Shown here: one piece after another, positions 54,987-63,587 of the stretch
Position numbering within the stretch: the first letter of the stretch is position 1
Layout of the letters: every line of letters starts with the position of its first letter
NCBI GenBank assembly: GCA_021817945.1
Contig: JAKAFL010000008.1
Location: 32,955-96,954, forward strand
Source: a bacterium
GTDB taxonomy: Bacteria; Verrucomicrobiota; Verrucomicrobiia; Limisphaerales; UBA11358
Length of the DNA: 64,000 nt
Reading direction: 5' to 3'
Notes under the pieces: generated by a model
The model's input: the letters and a program-made list of their open reading frames with translations, nothing else
The model's database searches: none
What the model was told of the DNA's origin: nothing
Program-made: the position numbers and the translations under genes

Positions 54987-55012
54987 CCATTACCGTTGCA
55001 AAACGGCAATGG
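54987..55012. other. Hairpin between convergent HDOD and TlpA-like genes
   Basis: CCATTACCGTT (54987-54997) and AACGGCAATGG (55002-55012) pair with one mismatch around a GCAA loop. No T-run follows on either strand, so it is only a possible terminator. Confidence 0.4.
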
Positions 55013-55023
55013 CCGACCAACCA

Positions 55024-55566
55024 TCAGGGGGTTTTCTCCGCAAGCAAGGGCTTGAGCACTGATTCAATATCCCCTTCCTCCACCCCTCCCACATGTGTCC
55101 ATACCACCTTCCCGCTTCGGTTCAGGATGAATGTGGTGGGCAGTAAATCTCCCGCTTGGAACTGGGTAAGCATTTCAGTTGTGGCCAACCCTACCGGATA
55201 ATTGATACCCAATTTTTTGGCGGCCTCAGCCACCACACCGATCCCCCCGTCATCCACTGAAGCACCGATGAATTGCAAACCTTGGTCGGAATACTTTTTT
55301 TGAAGGTCGGCAAATCCAGGAATTTCCAAACGGCATGGCCCACACCAAGTCGCCCAAAAATTAACGACAACCACTTTGCCTTTGTAATCTGTTGATTGGA
55401 TGGTGGTTCCATTAATATCCTTAAAGGACCAGCTTGGCGACAAATTGGACTTGGCAGCGGCGACTGTTTCAAGATCACTCCCTGCCTGGGAAGTCCTGAC
55501 ACCCGCAAAAACTGCCAGGGCTGCAATTGGAAGAAACTTCATCAATTTGATTCTTTTCATACCCAT
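55024..55566 (-). CDS. TlpA-like periplasmic thioredoxin-family protein
   Basis: 180 aa from ATG 55566. A signal peptide (MKFLPIAALAVFAGVRTSQA) is followed by an AhpC-TSA/TlpA thioredoxin fold: WSFKDINGTTIQSTDYKGKVVVVNFWATWCGPCRLEIPGFADLQKKY, with the redox motif WCGPC, and the cis-Pro region LPTTFILNRSGKVV. It probably reduces disulfides or cytochrome-maturation thiols in the periplasm. An upstream frame extension to 55737 lacks homology and would bury the signal peptide, so I reject it. Two ATGs (55566 and 55560) are equally possible. Confidence 0.9.
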   Translation of the reverse strand: MGMKRIKLMKFLPIAALAVFAGVRTSQAGSDLETVAAAKSNLSPSWSFKDINGTTIQSTDYKGKVVVVNFWATWCGPCRLEIPGFADLQKKYSDQGLQFIGASVDDGGIGVVAEAAKKLGINYPVGLATTEMLTQFQAGDLLPTTFILNRSGKVVWTHVGGVEEGDIESVLKPLLAEKTP

Positions 55567-55754
55567 TAGACCGTCATCCGGCCATTTAATTACACTTTTT
55601 TTGAAAAAAACTTCAAATCCCTCTTCTGAAAACAGAAACCGCCCGAATTGGCTGAATTTAAGCGAGTTAAACAAGCCATGCTGCCGGATTTTTAACTTGA
55701 ATGGGTCGCAATAGCTTGACGTGCCATTGCCTTGCAAAAGGTTAAGAAAGAAGT

Positions 55755-56783
55755 CTATCGAGTGTTTTCAAAAGCCAAACGCCACGCCCATGGGATAAAA
55801 TCCATTATTTTGAGAAGAAGACCTTGCGATCGAAAGGAAAAGGAACGTTGCAAAAACCCGGCAACGGCAAGGCGGCGGGAAAAGGCAGCATCACAAGCTG
55901 TGGCAATACGGCTTTGAGCCTGGGCCCAAGAAAGGGCGCCACGACTCCATTCCATCAAATGGGGAATCGCCAATTCGGCGGATTCAAAAGCCATGGACAT
56001 GCCATTGCCGGTCAGGGGCGGGATCATGGTGATGGAGTCTCCCACACATGGAAGCGGATGATTTGCGGCCCGGAGCGGGTCCAAAGAGATTCCAGCCATG
56101 GAACAAAATGAAGCCTCGTCCCATTGTGCATGAGCCAGGCGCTGGTGGAGAATGGACCCCGGATTCCCGCAAAGCGCGGCGCGAACTGATTTCGGCGAAT
56201 CCAAGGGGTCGCCGCGCAGGAGGCCGCAAACATTCACCACGCCGCCGCCCACATGGCAGAGACCCACATAACCCATGGAACTGAAATGCAACTCCAATCC
56301 TGCCCGTAGGGGAATGTTCTGTCCGTGCATTTTTACGCCGATCCAAGGCTGGCCCACGGTGGTGGCGTGGCGGCGTCGCCCAGTGGCACAGACGAGGCCT
56401 TCATCGCAAGATTCACCCCGCCATCGGCTCCCCACGCATAAATCACCCCCCAAGGCGGAGAATGTTTTGGCCAATTCCAAGTCCAAAACATGCCGGGAAA
56501 TGCAAAGCGCAGGTTCCGGCAGTTCATGAATGACTCCGGCGCAATATTCAGTATGAAAAGCTGCGGTATGGGCCTCGACCGCGCCAAGCTCCAGAAGTCT
56601 TTTTTCAGTCCCGAGCCGCTCCAAGGCGGGCCTTCCCCTGCCGCTGATAAATTCCCCACATACCCGATGCCTGGGGTAATGGCCGGCCTCATGCAACCTT
56701 ACGGGTATTCCATTCCGGCGCAATCCGATGCCGAGTGCCAGGCCCGCGAGGCCTCCGCCGGCAATGGTGATGGATCGGGTCAT
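55755..56783 (-). CDS. FAD-dependent oxidoreductase (geranylgeranyl-reductase-like)
   Basis: 342 aa. The N-terminal Rossmann FAD motif is ITIAGGGLAGLALGIGLRRNGIPVRLHEAG, followed by the RHRVCGEFISGRG element of the geranylgeranyl-reductase/aromatic hydroxylase group. The second FAD region is PLPCVGDSITMIPPLTGNGMSMAFESAELA (GD and the ribityl-binding motif). It would oxidise or reduce a polyketide product. Its ATG overlaps the methyltransferase stop by 4 bp (ATGA at 56780-56783). It is the third gene of a PKS-methyltransferase-oxidoreductase operon. Confidence 0.88.
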   Translation of the reverse strand: MTRSITIAGGGLAGLALGIGLRRNGIPVRLHEAGHYPRHRVCGEFISGRGRPALERLGTEKRLLELGAVEAHTAAFHTEYCAGVIHELPEPALCISRHVLDLELAKTFSALGGDLCVGSRWRGESCDEGLVCATGRRRHATTVGQPWIGVKMHGQNIPLRAGLELHFSSMGYVGLCHVGGGVVNVCGLLRGDPLDSPKSVRAALCGNPGSILHQRLAHAQWDEASFCSMAGISLDPLRAANHPLPCVGDSITMIPPLTGNGMSMAFESAELAIPHLMEWSRGALSWAQAQSRIATACDAAFSRRLAVAGFLQRSFSFRSQGLLLKIMDFIPWAWRLAFENTR

Positions 56784-57481
56784 GGCGCTGCTGGTTTTTT
56801 AATGGCGAAAAACAGGTGGCTGAACAATCCTCCGCGCCTTTCCTCAAGCCGCCATTGATTGTCCTTGGGCCAAAGGTTAGTCAATTCATCCCCATAAAAT
56901 CCCGCCTTGATGCTGGCCAGGCCATCATGACGTGTCACACGGTTGCATCCCAGAAGGGCCAAAAGGGTGGCGCCCATTCCGGGCCAGCGCATGCGTCGCG
57001 GCTCCAGTGCAATAAAACACCGGCTTGAAACAGCCGCCTTCTGGAACAGCGCCTTCAAGTCATCAAAAGCCAGGTGATGCAGAAAAAGATTGGCCACGAT
57101 CAAGTCGTGGCTCTCCGGGCCGGGTTGCCAATCGCGAATATCCATTGCCAGCGCGGTGACAGGCCATCCCAGCGCTGACATGATCCCAATCGTGCCCGGC
57201 GATAAACATGGCTGGCGATCCAACGCGATAATCTTCACCCCAGGCCAAAACCGGTGGCAACGCCGTGCCAATTCAAGGGTAAAAAGCCCGTCACCAGCAC
57301 CGAGTTCCAAAATTGAGGTTGGGGCCAGGCGGGACCTGGCTGTTTGAAATTTTCGTGTCATGATCCCGGCATGGCCCATCCAGGCATTGATGCGTTTCAG
57401 ATCAGCGCGTGAACGCCTTGCCTCCGGGTGATCTGAAGGCATGGCATCCAGCCATTCGGGCTCCAGTTGCCTGGGTTTCAT
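56780..57481 (-). CDS. Class I SAM-dependent methyltransferase, PKS-linked
   Basis: 233 aa from ATG 57481. Motif I is SILELGAGDGLFTLELARRC, followed by KIIALDRQPCLSP (acidic loop) and the DLIVANLFLHHLAFDDLKALF region (motif IV), so this is a small-molecule methyltransferase. The N-terminus LDAMPSDHPEARRSRADLKRINAWMGH is typical of the methyltransferases that accompany type III PKS genes. It overlaps the PKS stop by 4 bp (57478-57481) and the oxidoreductase start by 4 bp. The substrate is presumably the PKS product; whether it is an O- or C-methyltransferase cannot be seen. Confidence 0.87.
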   Translation of the reverse strand: MKPRQLEPEWLDAMPSDHPEARRSRADLKRINAWMGHAGIMTRKFQTARSRLAPTSILELGAGDGLFTLELARRCHRFWPGVKIIALDRQPCLSPGTIGIMSALGWPVTALAMDIRDWQPGPESHDLIVANLFLHHLAFDDLKALFQKAAVSSRCFIALEPRRMRWPGMGATLLALLGCNRVTRHDGLASIKAGFYGDELTNLWPKDNQWRLEERRGGLFSHLFFAIKKPAAP

Positions 57482-58539
57482 GTTGTCACTTCCAGAAGGG
57501 CGCCATGACAACTGAAACCGGCGCCAAAGGAGGACATCCACCAAAAACCGTCCGGCACCGAGTCCTGCAATGCCTTTTGTAAAACAAAATAAACCGTGGG
57601 GCTGCTGATGTTGCCATACTCCCTCAACACGGCAGAGCTATGGCGCACATCCTCCTCCGAAAGGCCCAAATTTCTGCGCAGGGCCAGCAGAACATCACGC
57701 CCGCCGGCATGCAGTATCCAGCCTCGAATCTGGATGGGCTCCACGTTTGCCCCGGCCAGCATGGCTTGGAGCAAACGCCCCGCAGCCACACCGGCCACCT
57801 CGGGCACCTGCGGCATCAGGATGTTGCGCAGCATCCCATTTTTGTGGCTGAAACGCAAAATATCGCGCTGGCTTGGATCAAGGTGGGAAGCAGAATTGCG
57901 CCACTCGACACGCCGGTTTTGACGTGGCGAATCCCTCTCCAGAACGGCGGCGCCTGCGCCATCGCCAAAAAGACAGGCGCTGATCAGGACCCCGGGATCG
58001 TTATCCAGAAAAAATGCGGCGCTGCAAACCTCCACACAAATGGAAAGAACCCGACCGGCTTTTCCTCCTGCAAGCAGGGCATCCGCCGTCCGCAGGTTGG
58101 GCAGGGCTGCCCCGCATCCCTGGCCGACCAGGTCCAATGCCAAAATACCGGGTTTCATCCGCAATTGCTCGCACACATAACTCGTCAGGCCCGGACACAA
58201 ATAACCCGTGCAAGTGCTCACCAGCAGCGCATCCATTTCGGAACCTTTAAAGCCAGCCTGATCCAGAGCCTTTTGGGCCGCCTCCACGGCCAATGCAGGG
58301 GCATGTAGCGCAAACCGCTCTTGAAGCCGGTCGGGATTTGATAAAAAAACCTCCTCCAAAGTCCCCAAGGCCAGGTGCCTGGAGGTTATTCCGTTGTCAC
58401 CGCACAAAACTTTTTTCAGGATGGCTCTTGAACGCAGGGTCAGGTCGCCAAACTGGGGGGAACATTGAATAGCCTGCCATCCCTGCTTTTGATCGTACCG
58501 TTGCGTTGGAGCCGCTATGCCAATGCCAGTGATAAACAC
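57478..58539 (-). CDS. Type III polyketide synthase
   Basis: 353 aa, chalcone-synthase-like homodimeric ketosynthase that extends a CoA starter with malonyl-CoA without an acyl carrier protein. The catalytic Cys is in LLVSTCTGYLCPGLTSYV (near residue 110). The His is in WILHAGGRDVLLALRR (the usual HPGG is HAGG) and the Asn in REYGNISSPTVYFVL. The malonyl/starter region LVGQGCGAALPNLRTADALLAGG matches bacterial members. It is the first gene of the three-gene operon, followed by the methyltransferase with a 4-bp overlap. Related bacterial operons make alkylresorcinols, alkylpyrones or quinones; the product here is unknown. Confidence 0.93.
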   Translation of the reverse strand: MFITGIGIAAPTQRYDQKQGWQAIQCSPQFGDLTLRSRAILKKVLCGDNGITSRHLALGTLEEVFLSNPDRLQERFALHAPALAVEAAQKALDQAGFKGSEMDALLVSTCTGYLCPGLTSYVCEQLRMKPGILALDLVGQGCGAALPNLRTADALLAGGKAGRVLSICVEVCSAAFFLDNDPGVLISACLFGDGAGAAVLERDSPRQNRRVEWRNSASHLDPSQRDILRFSHKNGMLRNILMPQVPEVAGVAAGRLLQAMLAGANVEPIQIRGWILHAGGRDVLLALRRNLGLSEEDVRHSSAVLREYGNISSPTVYFVLQKALQDSVPDGFWWMSSFGAGFSCHGALLEVTT

Positions 58540-58799
58540 AATGGCGGGAATGTACTACGAAATGGCATTCCGCGCCAGCAAGGCATTGAAACTTTTCCAA
58601 TGACAAAGGTATTAACCCCTCTTCTGCCAGCCTCTCACTTCAAAAACCGCAAGCAGACTTGGGGAATGAGTCAACTCTGCTGAAAATCATTTCACCTTGC
58701 CCCTCTTGGAACAGGCGAATCTTCCAGCCAATTACCCTACCAAAAGTTCCTGCCGAAGGCATGCATGATTCAATCCCAAACCAGACCCAAACCAGACCA

Positions 58800-59243
58800 T
58801 CAGGTGGAAGTCAATTTGGCGTTTTCTTTTTGCGCCAGTGTGGTTTTGATGATTCCCAGAAGACTGTCATGGTTGATCGGTTTGTTGAAGAAACCTACCG
58901 CACCACATTTGGTCGCGCGTTCCTTGATACTGGGATCATCATTTCCGGTGATGACCAGGATGGGAATTTCCTTGGCCGCATCCAGCCGGCCAAACCATTC
59001 CATGATCCTGAACCCGTCCCATGGGATCCCAATCACCTCCGGAGGAAAAGTAAGGTCCAAAAGGATGAGGTCAGGCGATTCTTTGCGAACCAGAGCCACC
59101 GCCTCGGTGCCGTCCATGGCGGCAACAACCCTGTAACCTGCCCCTTCGAGCTTTAGGGAAAGCGTTTTGATGACAATTTCGTTGTCATCCACCACAAGAA
59201 TGGTTTTTCGCGGGGCGTTTGCAGGGTCAATGTTCATATACAT
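58800..59243 (-). CDS. Single-domain response regulator (CheY-like)
   Basis: 147 aa, receiver domain only. The acidic pair is in KTILVVDDNEIV, the phospho-acceptor Asp in PDLILLDLTFPPEV (near residue 59), the switch Thr in ILVITGNDDPS and the conserved Lys in AVGFFNKPINHDSLL. The loop after the phosphorylation site is longer than usual (FPPEVIGIPWDGFRIMEWF). All key residues are intact, in contrast to the receiver protein at 5834-6601. No kinase is adjacent. It stands alone, divergent from ubiE. Confidence 0.9.
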   Translation of the reverse strand: MYMNIDPANAPRKTILVVDDNEIVIKTLSLKLEGAGYRVVAAMDGTEAVALVRKESPDLILLDLTFPPEVIGIPWDGFRIMEWFGRLDAAKEIPILVITGNDDPSIKERATKCGAVGFFNKPINHDSLLGIIKTTLAQKENAKLTST

Positions 59244-59470
59244 AATGGTAACGATCCAAACATGCCAGATCGATACCTAAATGCAGCAAGTGGAGTACCA
59301 AACTATCATTGGATTTCATGAAACCATTCTCTGGAGCGGAGTGGAATGCAGAAGGATTGTTGAAATTCCGCCCTGCGGCAGGCTTTGCCAAAGGCATGCT
59401 ATGGGTTGAATGATAACATTTTATCAATATCCATTCTTGCGCTTTGCCTCGACATCGGTATGGGTCTAGC

Positions 59471-60211
59471 ATGTGGGTTGTGAGCAATACCTATTATGTG
59501 GCTGGCGAAGAGCGGGCGGCAAAGGTGAATGACCTGTTTGCACGCATTGCGCGTCGTTACGATTTATTGAATGACCTGCAAAGTTTTGGTTTGCACAGAA
59601 ATTGGAAGCATCGCGTCGTGAATCTGGCCAATGTCCAGCATCATGACAAAGCGCTGGATTTGTGTTGCGGAACCGGGGATATCAGTTTTGCACTGGCAGC
59701 GAAAGGCGCTGAAACAGTGGGGTTGGATTTCAGCCAGGAAATGCTTGCCGTTGCACAAAAGCGTGGCAATCCCCAACATGGCGCCAATCCGGCCTTTATC
59801 CAGGGGGACGCCCAAAAGCTCCCATTTCCTGATGCTTCTTTTGATATTGTGACCATGGGCTATGGTTTGCGCAATTTGGCAAGTTGGGAACAAGGTTTGG
59901 AGGAAATGACCCGGGTGGCCAAACCCGGAGGACGAATCCTTGTTCTTGATTTTGGCAAACCGGCCAATTCACTCTGGAGAACCGCCTATTTTACCCATCT
60001 CAAGATGTCGGTGCCGCTAATCGGCCTGCTTTTTTGCGGCAACGCATCCGCTTACGCCTATATTTTGGAATCCCTGAAGCATTATCCCGCTCAAAAGGGG
60101 GTGGAAGCCCACATGCACAAAATGGGTTTGGCCCGGATTCAAACCATCAACATCCTGGGGGGTGCCATGGCCATCAATTTTGCACAAAAACCAACCTCTT
60201 CCGGGCGGTAG
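59471..60211 (+). CDS. ubiE: Demethylmenaquinone/ubiquinone methyltransferase UbiE/MenG
   Basis: C-methylates the quinone ring in the last steps of menaquinone (or ubiquinone) synthesis. 246 aa from ATG 59471. Family marks are VNDLFARIARRYDLLNDLQSFGLHRNWKHRVV, ALDLCCGTGDISFALAAKGAETVGLDFSQEMLAVA (motif I), GDAQKLPFPDASFDIVTMGYGLRNL and MTRVAKPGGRILVLDFGKP. Verrucomicrobiota usually use menaquinone, so MenG function is likely. An ATG at 59444 adds nine residues without family support. No quinone genes are adjacent apart from the PKS operon 1 kb away, whose product is unknown. Confidence 0.95.
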   Translation: MWVVSNTYYVAGEERAAKVNDLFARIARRYDLLNDLQSFGLHRNWKHRVVNLANVQHHDKALDLCCGTGDISFALAAKGAETVGLDFSQEMLAVAQKRGNPQHGANPAFIQGDAQKLPFPDASFDIVTMGYGLRNLASWEQGLEEMTRVAKPGGRILVLDFGKPANSLWRTAYFTHLKMSVPLIGLLFCGNASAYAYILESLKHYPAQKGVEAHMHKMGLARIQTINILGGAMAINFAQKPTSSGR

Positions 60212-60563
60212 AGCATTGACAGAAAAGATGTGGCGATGGGCTGCGAGACTTTTTACACCGGGCAAGCTTTTGGTGAAGGCCGAGGCTTGAAAACCTTGCA
60301 ATTGAACCGAAAGAACGCCCCAGCCAAAAAACTGCTTCTCTTCAAACCAAGCACACCGCCCCATCTTTGAGGGCAACGCTTTATTGATGAACCACTGACT
60401 GCTTTACGGACCCAACCTTGAAATTCAGTGTATCCGTGTCAGCAACCCCTGAATGGCTAGGCAGTCTGGCTGTGATAGACCGCAGGGATGTCAGGGATTT
60501 TTGAAATGGGCGGTTTGTCCCGTCTTACCCCGTGACCCAAAGCGCCAGCCTACTCAATGCCTA
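60212..60563. other. Non-coding region downstream of ubiE
   Basis: 352 bp between ubiE and the MITE-like element. No convincing gene, RNA or terminator was seen. Short open frames on both strands do not resemble proteins. Confidence 0.4.
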
Positions 60564-60871
60564 AGAGCCTGTCTGAAAATTGCGAGGGGTGCTGCGACTG
60601 GGGATTTTGGCTTTGGGCGAGGCGGAGCTGTCGGCGCATCCCCGCAGCGGGCTGTAACGACAGCGACAACAAAGCCCAAGGGCAAAAGCACCGTCGCCCG
60701 GCTTGTCCCGCCATAGCCCAAAGGGCGACGGCGAAAGGTTTTCGAGCAAAATGCCGCCTGGCTTTGTTGCTCCTGGGTCGAAGACCCATGAAGGGTATTC
60801 TGCCTCGTCGCGCCTCGCCATCCAGCCTTTTACTCGAAAACAGCACCCATCGGAATTTTCAGACAGGCTCT
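60564..60871. mobile_element. 308-bp MITE-like element with 18-bp terminal inverted repeats
   Basis: Ends are AGAGCCTGTCTGAAAATT (60564-60581) and its exact reverse complement (60854-60871). The flanks read TA-A on the left and A on the right, so a short T/A-rich target duplication is possible but not proven. The interior is GC-rich and has long open frames on both strands, none resembling a transposase. A decayed partial copy lies at 5713-5792. It is probably a non-autonomous element moved by a transposase encoded elsewhere. Confidence 0.82.
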
Positions 60872-60951
60872 AAAGGCCGAGCCATAAAGCAAACACTTTT
60901 CACCCATATCCTGCAGGGTCTTAGGGGTCTTAAGTCATTTGCACCAGGATT

Positions 60952-62484
60952 CTAAAATGGGCTTTGTGATTTATCAGTCTTTGGCCCGCTCGTTTCAGGG
61001 GAATTGTTCAACAGTGTTGGTTGGTTTGGGCAAAATGGCTTGGGAACTTGGCTGCCCAATTCAAGCAGCACCCAAAAAAGCGCTGCGGTGGGCAATTGAA
61101 AAAGACCGCCATCAAACCAAAAGGCGACGAGCATGGCGAGCGCGCCGGAGCGACAAGCGACGCGTAGTGTAGCCAACTCGTCTGCGGGTTCAACGGGTGT
61201 CACGCCCGATGTTCCCGCTGGCGACGAGACGCTACCACAACCCCCAGCCGAAAAGGCTTCGTTACGGTGGTTGGTTCTAAAGCACAACGCCACATAAGCC
61301 AGGAAACAAATCAGCGCGGGAATGCCCAACTGAGTTCCAATCATCAAGTAATCATTCGTGGTGATGGCGGCTGCGCCATCTTCTGGAGGGTGATAATGAT
61401 CTTGATAAATTTGAATGGAATTGTTCCAGCCAACACCGAATGGATGGTCACGCATGATTTCAAACCCAGCTTTCCAGGCGGCTACACGGTGCTGTGCGGA
61501 AGGGCGGCCCAAGTCCGCACGCTTGATGAACCACGGAGCGGAATCCGGCGTTCTGCCCCAGCACAACAATACCACCGCTGCGGCAAGAACCATCAAAACC
61601 AAAAAATACCAGATTGTTTTCGATTTGTGCTTTACACTTTCTGCATTTGTCTGCCTGGCCAGATATAGCAGCCCAATGGCTGTGCCCAGCAAGGCGCCGC
61701 GCGAATAACTCATTACCAGCCCCACGCCCATCATTCCCACTGCAATAAAAAGAAAGATTTGGAGGTACATGCTTTGCGAATCCCTGACTATATTCTCCGC
61801 AGATTGCGCCGATTTTCGCCGATTGAAAAAGGGAAGGAATCTGCGGAAATCTGCGCAATCTGTGGATGCCGTCTCCGGCAACTTTGAACTTTTAAATTTG
61901 GGCTTTAGACTGGCAACGAGAAATCCGATGGCGAGCAGCGTTCCAGCGCTCATCAACATGCCGTAAATGTTGGGATTATTCCAAAGCCCCATCCAGCGTG
62001 GACCGTGATAAAAATTATCGGACATGTCCAGATGCCACCATGATGAGAAAGCAAGCAGTCCAATCAAACCAACCAGGAAGTTTATGATTGCCGATTTACG
62101 ATTTACGAGTTCAGGCACATTTTCGTGACCAGCCACGTGGCTGCAATCTGCCTTCAACGCAAAACAAGCTCCTTTTCCCAGAGTCACCCCAAACACAAGT
62201 ATGATGGCATCCAATACCGGTCTGGAAGCCGTGTAGCGGATGAAATAAGCAGTCAAGGCGATGGGCAAAAAGACAAGGATCGGCCAGTTCTTATGGCGAA
62301 AGGTCAGGAAAATAAAAGTGCCGCACCAAAATGTAAGGCAGGCCAGAAGTATCCGTTGCAAGGATACAGCCGCCGCCGCCCATTCATGAAAAACACCGCT
62401 TTCACGCTGCAAGATGAATTCAAACAAACAAAAGGCCACGATGGTCAATACCAACATGGTCGGGCCAACGCCGTTCTGGTTCAT
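60952..62484 (-). CDS. O-antigen ligase / Wzy-like polysaccharide polymerase
   Basis: 510 aa from ATG 62484, which overlaps the MauE-like stop by 4 bp (62481-62484). About ten to twelve TM segments are seen, and the large central loop typical of the O-antigen ligase/Wzy_C family includes GNNPNIYGMLMSAGTLLAIGF earlier and SYSRGALLGTAIGLLYLARQ, then LGRPSAQHRVAAWKAGFEIMRDHPFGVGWNNSIQIYQDHY. The Arg and GVGxNN-type patterns mark the active loop. Two stretches that look foreign, residues ~207-230 and ~417-439, correspond to palindromic DNA repeats inserted in frame. It likely acts in cell-surface polysaccharide assembly, but no other glycan genes are adjacent. Confidence 0.86.
   Translation of the reverse strand: MNQNGVGPTMLVLTIVAFCLFEFILQRESGVFHEWAAAAVSLQRILLACLTFWCGTFIFLTFRHKNWPILVFLPIALTAYFIRYTASRPVLDAIILVFGVTLGKGACFALKADCSHVAGHENVPELVNRKSAIINFLVGLIGLLAFSSWWHLDMSDNFYHGPRWMGLWNNPNIYGMLMSAGTLLAIGFLVASLKPKFKSSKLPETASTDCADFRRFLPFFNRRKSAQSAENIVRDSQSMYLQIFLFIAVGMMGVGLVMSYSRGALLGTAIGLLYLARQTNAESVKHKSKTIWYFLVLMVLAAAVVLLCWGRTPDSAPWFIKRADLGRPSAQHRVAAWKAGFEIMRDHPFGVGWNNSIQIYQDHYHPPEDGAAAITTNDYLMIGTQLGIPALICFLAYVALCFRTNHRNEAFSAGGCGSVSSPAGTSGVTPVEPADELATLRVACRSGALAMLVAFWFDGGLFQLPTAALFWVLLELGSQVPKPFCPNQPTLLNNSPETSGPKTDKSQSPF
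61169..61235. repeat. Imperfect palindromic element inside the O-antigen ligase gene
   Basis: GTAGCCAACTCGTC (61169-61182) pairs with GACGAGACGCTAC (61223-61235). An inner stem GCGGGTTCAACGGGTG pairs imperfectly with CGCCCGATGTTCCCGC. It keeps the coding frame open and adds about 22 residues rich in Ser, Gly, Val and Pro, unlike the membrane protein around it. Confidence 0.65.
61796..61866. repeat. Palindromic element with 29-nt arms inside the O-antigen ligase gene
   Basis: Arm one begins TCCGCAGATTGCGCCGATTT (61796-61824) and arm two is its imperfect reverse complement (61838-61866, 24 of 29 positions paired), with a 13-nt loop. In the gene's frame it encodes an Asp/Ala/Arg/Phe- and Lys/Ser/Gln-rich peptide typical of such repeats, inserted in a soluble loop. 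Confidence 0.75.
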
Positions 62485-62921
62485 TGTGCCGGTGCCGACG
62501 TGGATGCTCTTTTGTGTTGTCGCCAAAGCCTAATCAATATTGCGCAGCTGCCAATGAGCAAATACGCCAGAATACCTTTCATGAGGGCGTCGGAAGTTTG
62601 CGGCGAAATTGGCAGCGCATCTGTAAGGTTACCTAAACAGGGACATGTTTTATGCACATTAAGCCAAAATAAGCCGATTCGATAAATCAAGAAAATGGTG
62701 GCAAGCCACGCAATCAGCCATGCCTTTATTGCGGTAGCATCGCAAAACAAACAAACACACGCAATTATCACTTCAATTATGCCTGCGTTGAAGAGGACTA
62801 AGCGGTATGGAATGAAGAGAACCGGGTCAGTTTGTTTTAGAATTAATGCAACTCCGCATGCACTAACAATTTTTGCAACAGCAGCCAACAATAACAAAAC
62901 AGCTACTGATTGAAAATACAT
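62481..62921 (-). CDS. MauE/DoxX-like redox-associated membrane protein
   Basis: 146 aa from ATG 62921, four TM helices (about 5-25, 38-58, 66-84, 115-135). LLLLAAVAKIVSACGVALILKQ at the start and the CPCLGNLTD motif after the third helix are typical of the MauE/DoxX-like group, where a C-x-C(L/F)G motif follows TM3. MauE itself helps mature disulfide-rich methylamine dehydrogenase, so electron or thiol transfer in the membrane is plausible. The end overlaps the O-antigen ligase start by 4 bp, so the two genes are coupled. An ATG at 62969 would add 16 polar residues and is less likely. Confidence 0.78.
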   Translation of the reverse strand: MYFQSVAVLLLLAAVAKIVSACGVALILKQTDPVLFIPYRLVLFNAGIIEVIIACVCLFCDATAIKAWLIAWLATIFLIYRIGLFWLNVHKTCPCLGNLTDALPISPQTSDALMKGILAYLLIGSCAILIRLWRQHKRASTSAPAQ

Positions 62922-63141
62922 GCAAATTACAAGCCTTGGATTGCTTAGTCGGACAGGAGGCGAGCACATAATGTCTGGCTCTATTGGTCAGGATTTTTTT
63001 CTTGTCAACGCGCATTTTATTTTCGTTAGCGCCTTAGCCTAAAGTAGAAGTGTGTATTCCAACGTATTTCTTTGCAGCACATGTAACTTCGCTTCCACAT
63101 TACTGCAAGTTTAATCAGGTGTTTCATCAGGACAAGAAAGG

Positions 63142-63174
63142 CTGGTGCGGCAATAGCGATACATGCCGCACCAG
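63142..63174 (-). terminator. Hairpin terminator downstream of the small exported protein gene
   Basis: CTGGTGCGGCA (63142-63152) pairs exactly with TGCCGCACCAG (63164-63174), an 11-bp stem with an 11-nt loop. On the minus strand it is followed by CCTTTCTTG, a moderate T-rich tail. It lies 33 bp after the stop of the gene at 63208-63498. Confidence 0.68.
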
Positions 63175-63207
63175 TTTTAATCTAAAGAACAGATAGGCAA
63201 CTAGCAT

Positions 63208-63498
63208 TTAGGTAACATTGGGCACACAACTGTCAGTATTAGGATTATATGATCCATTACCCTCACAGCAATTGTATTGTTTTGTGAGTATGACATTCTG
63301 AGCTTCCTTATCGCTGGCTGTTAGGCCTGGATTGCTATTTACAGCTTGAGATGCCTGCTCATAACTTGCCAAGCAGGCATCCACTGTTGTGCCAGGTGGT
63401 GGGGTCGCACCGTGGTGCAAGGAAACCCAAGCCGCTATCAAAGCCGTCCCGATGGCTCCTGCGAGCGCGATTAATGCTGCTCCAATTGCTTCACTCAT
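63208..63498 (-). CDS. Small membrane-anchored or exported protein, unknown
   Basis: 96 aa. Residues 2-28 (SEAIGAALIALAGAIGTALIAAWV) form one very small-residue-rich helix with GxxxA/AxxxG spacing, suited to tight helix packing or oligomerisation. The rest is polar with Cys at DACLAS, YNCCEGN and DSCVP, so one or two disulfides are possible. It has no lipobox. I do not recognise a family; a secreted peptide, pilin-like or bacteriocin-like product are all possible. It has its own terminator, and the local DNA is more AT-rich than the rest of the window. Confidence 0.55.
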   Translation of the reverse strand: MSEAIGAALIALAGAIGTALIAAWVSLHHGATPPPGTTVDACLASYEQASQAVNSNPGLTASDKEAQNVILTKQYNCCEGNGSYNPNTDSCVPNVT

Positions 63499-63587
63499 AG
63501 TATTATGCTAATTTCGTTGTTTATTTGTTGTTTGTTTTTTGTCGCCACATAATTTGATTTATTATGTCGTAACAATTTCTCAGTTCT

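Noticed and set aside
60550-60955. Open frames of 86-132 codons on both strands
   Set aside because: They run through the 308-bp inverted-repeat element and its ends; no protein family is recognised.
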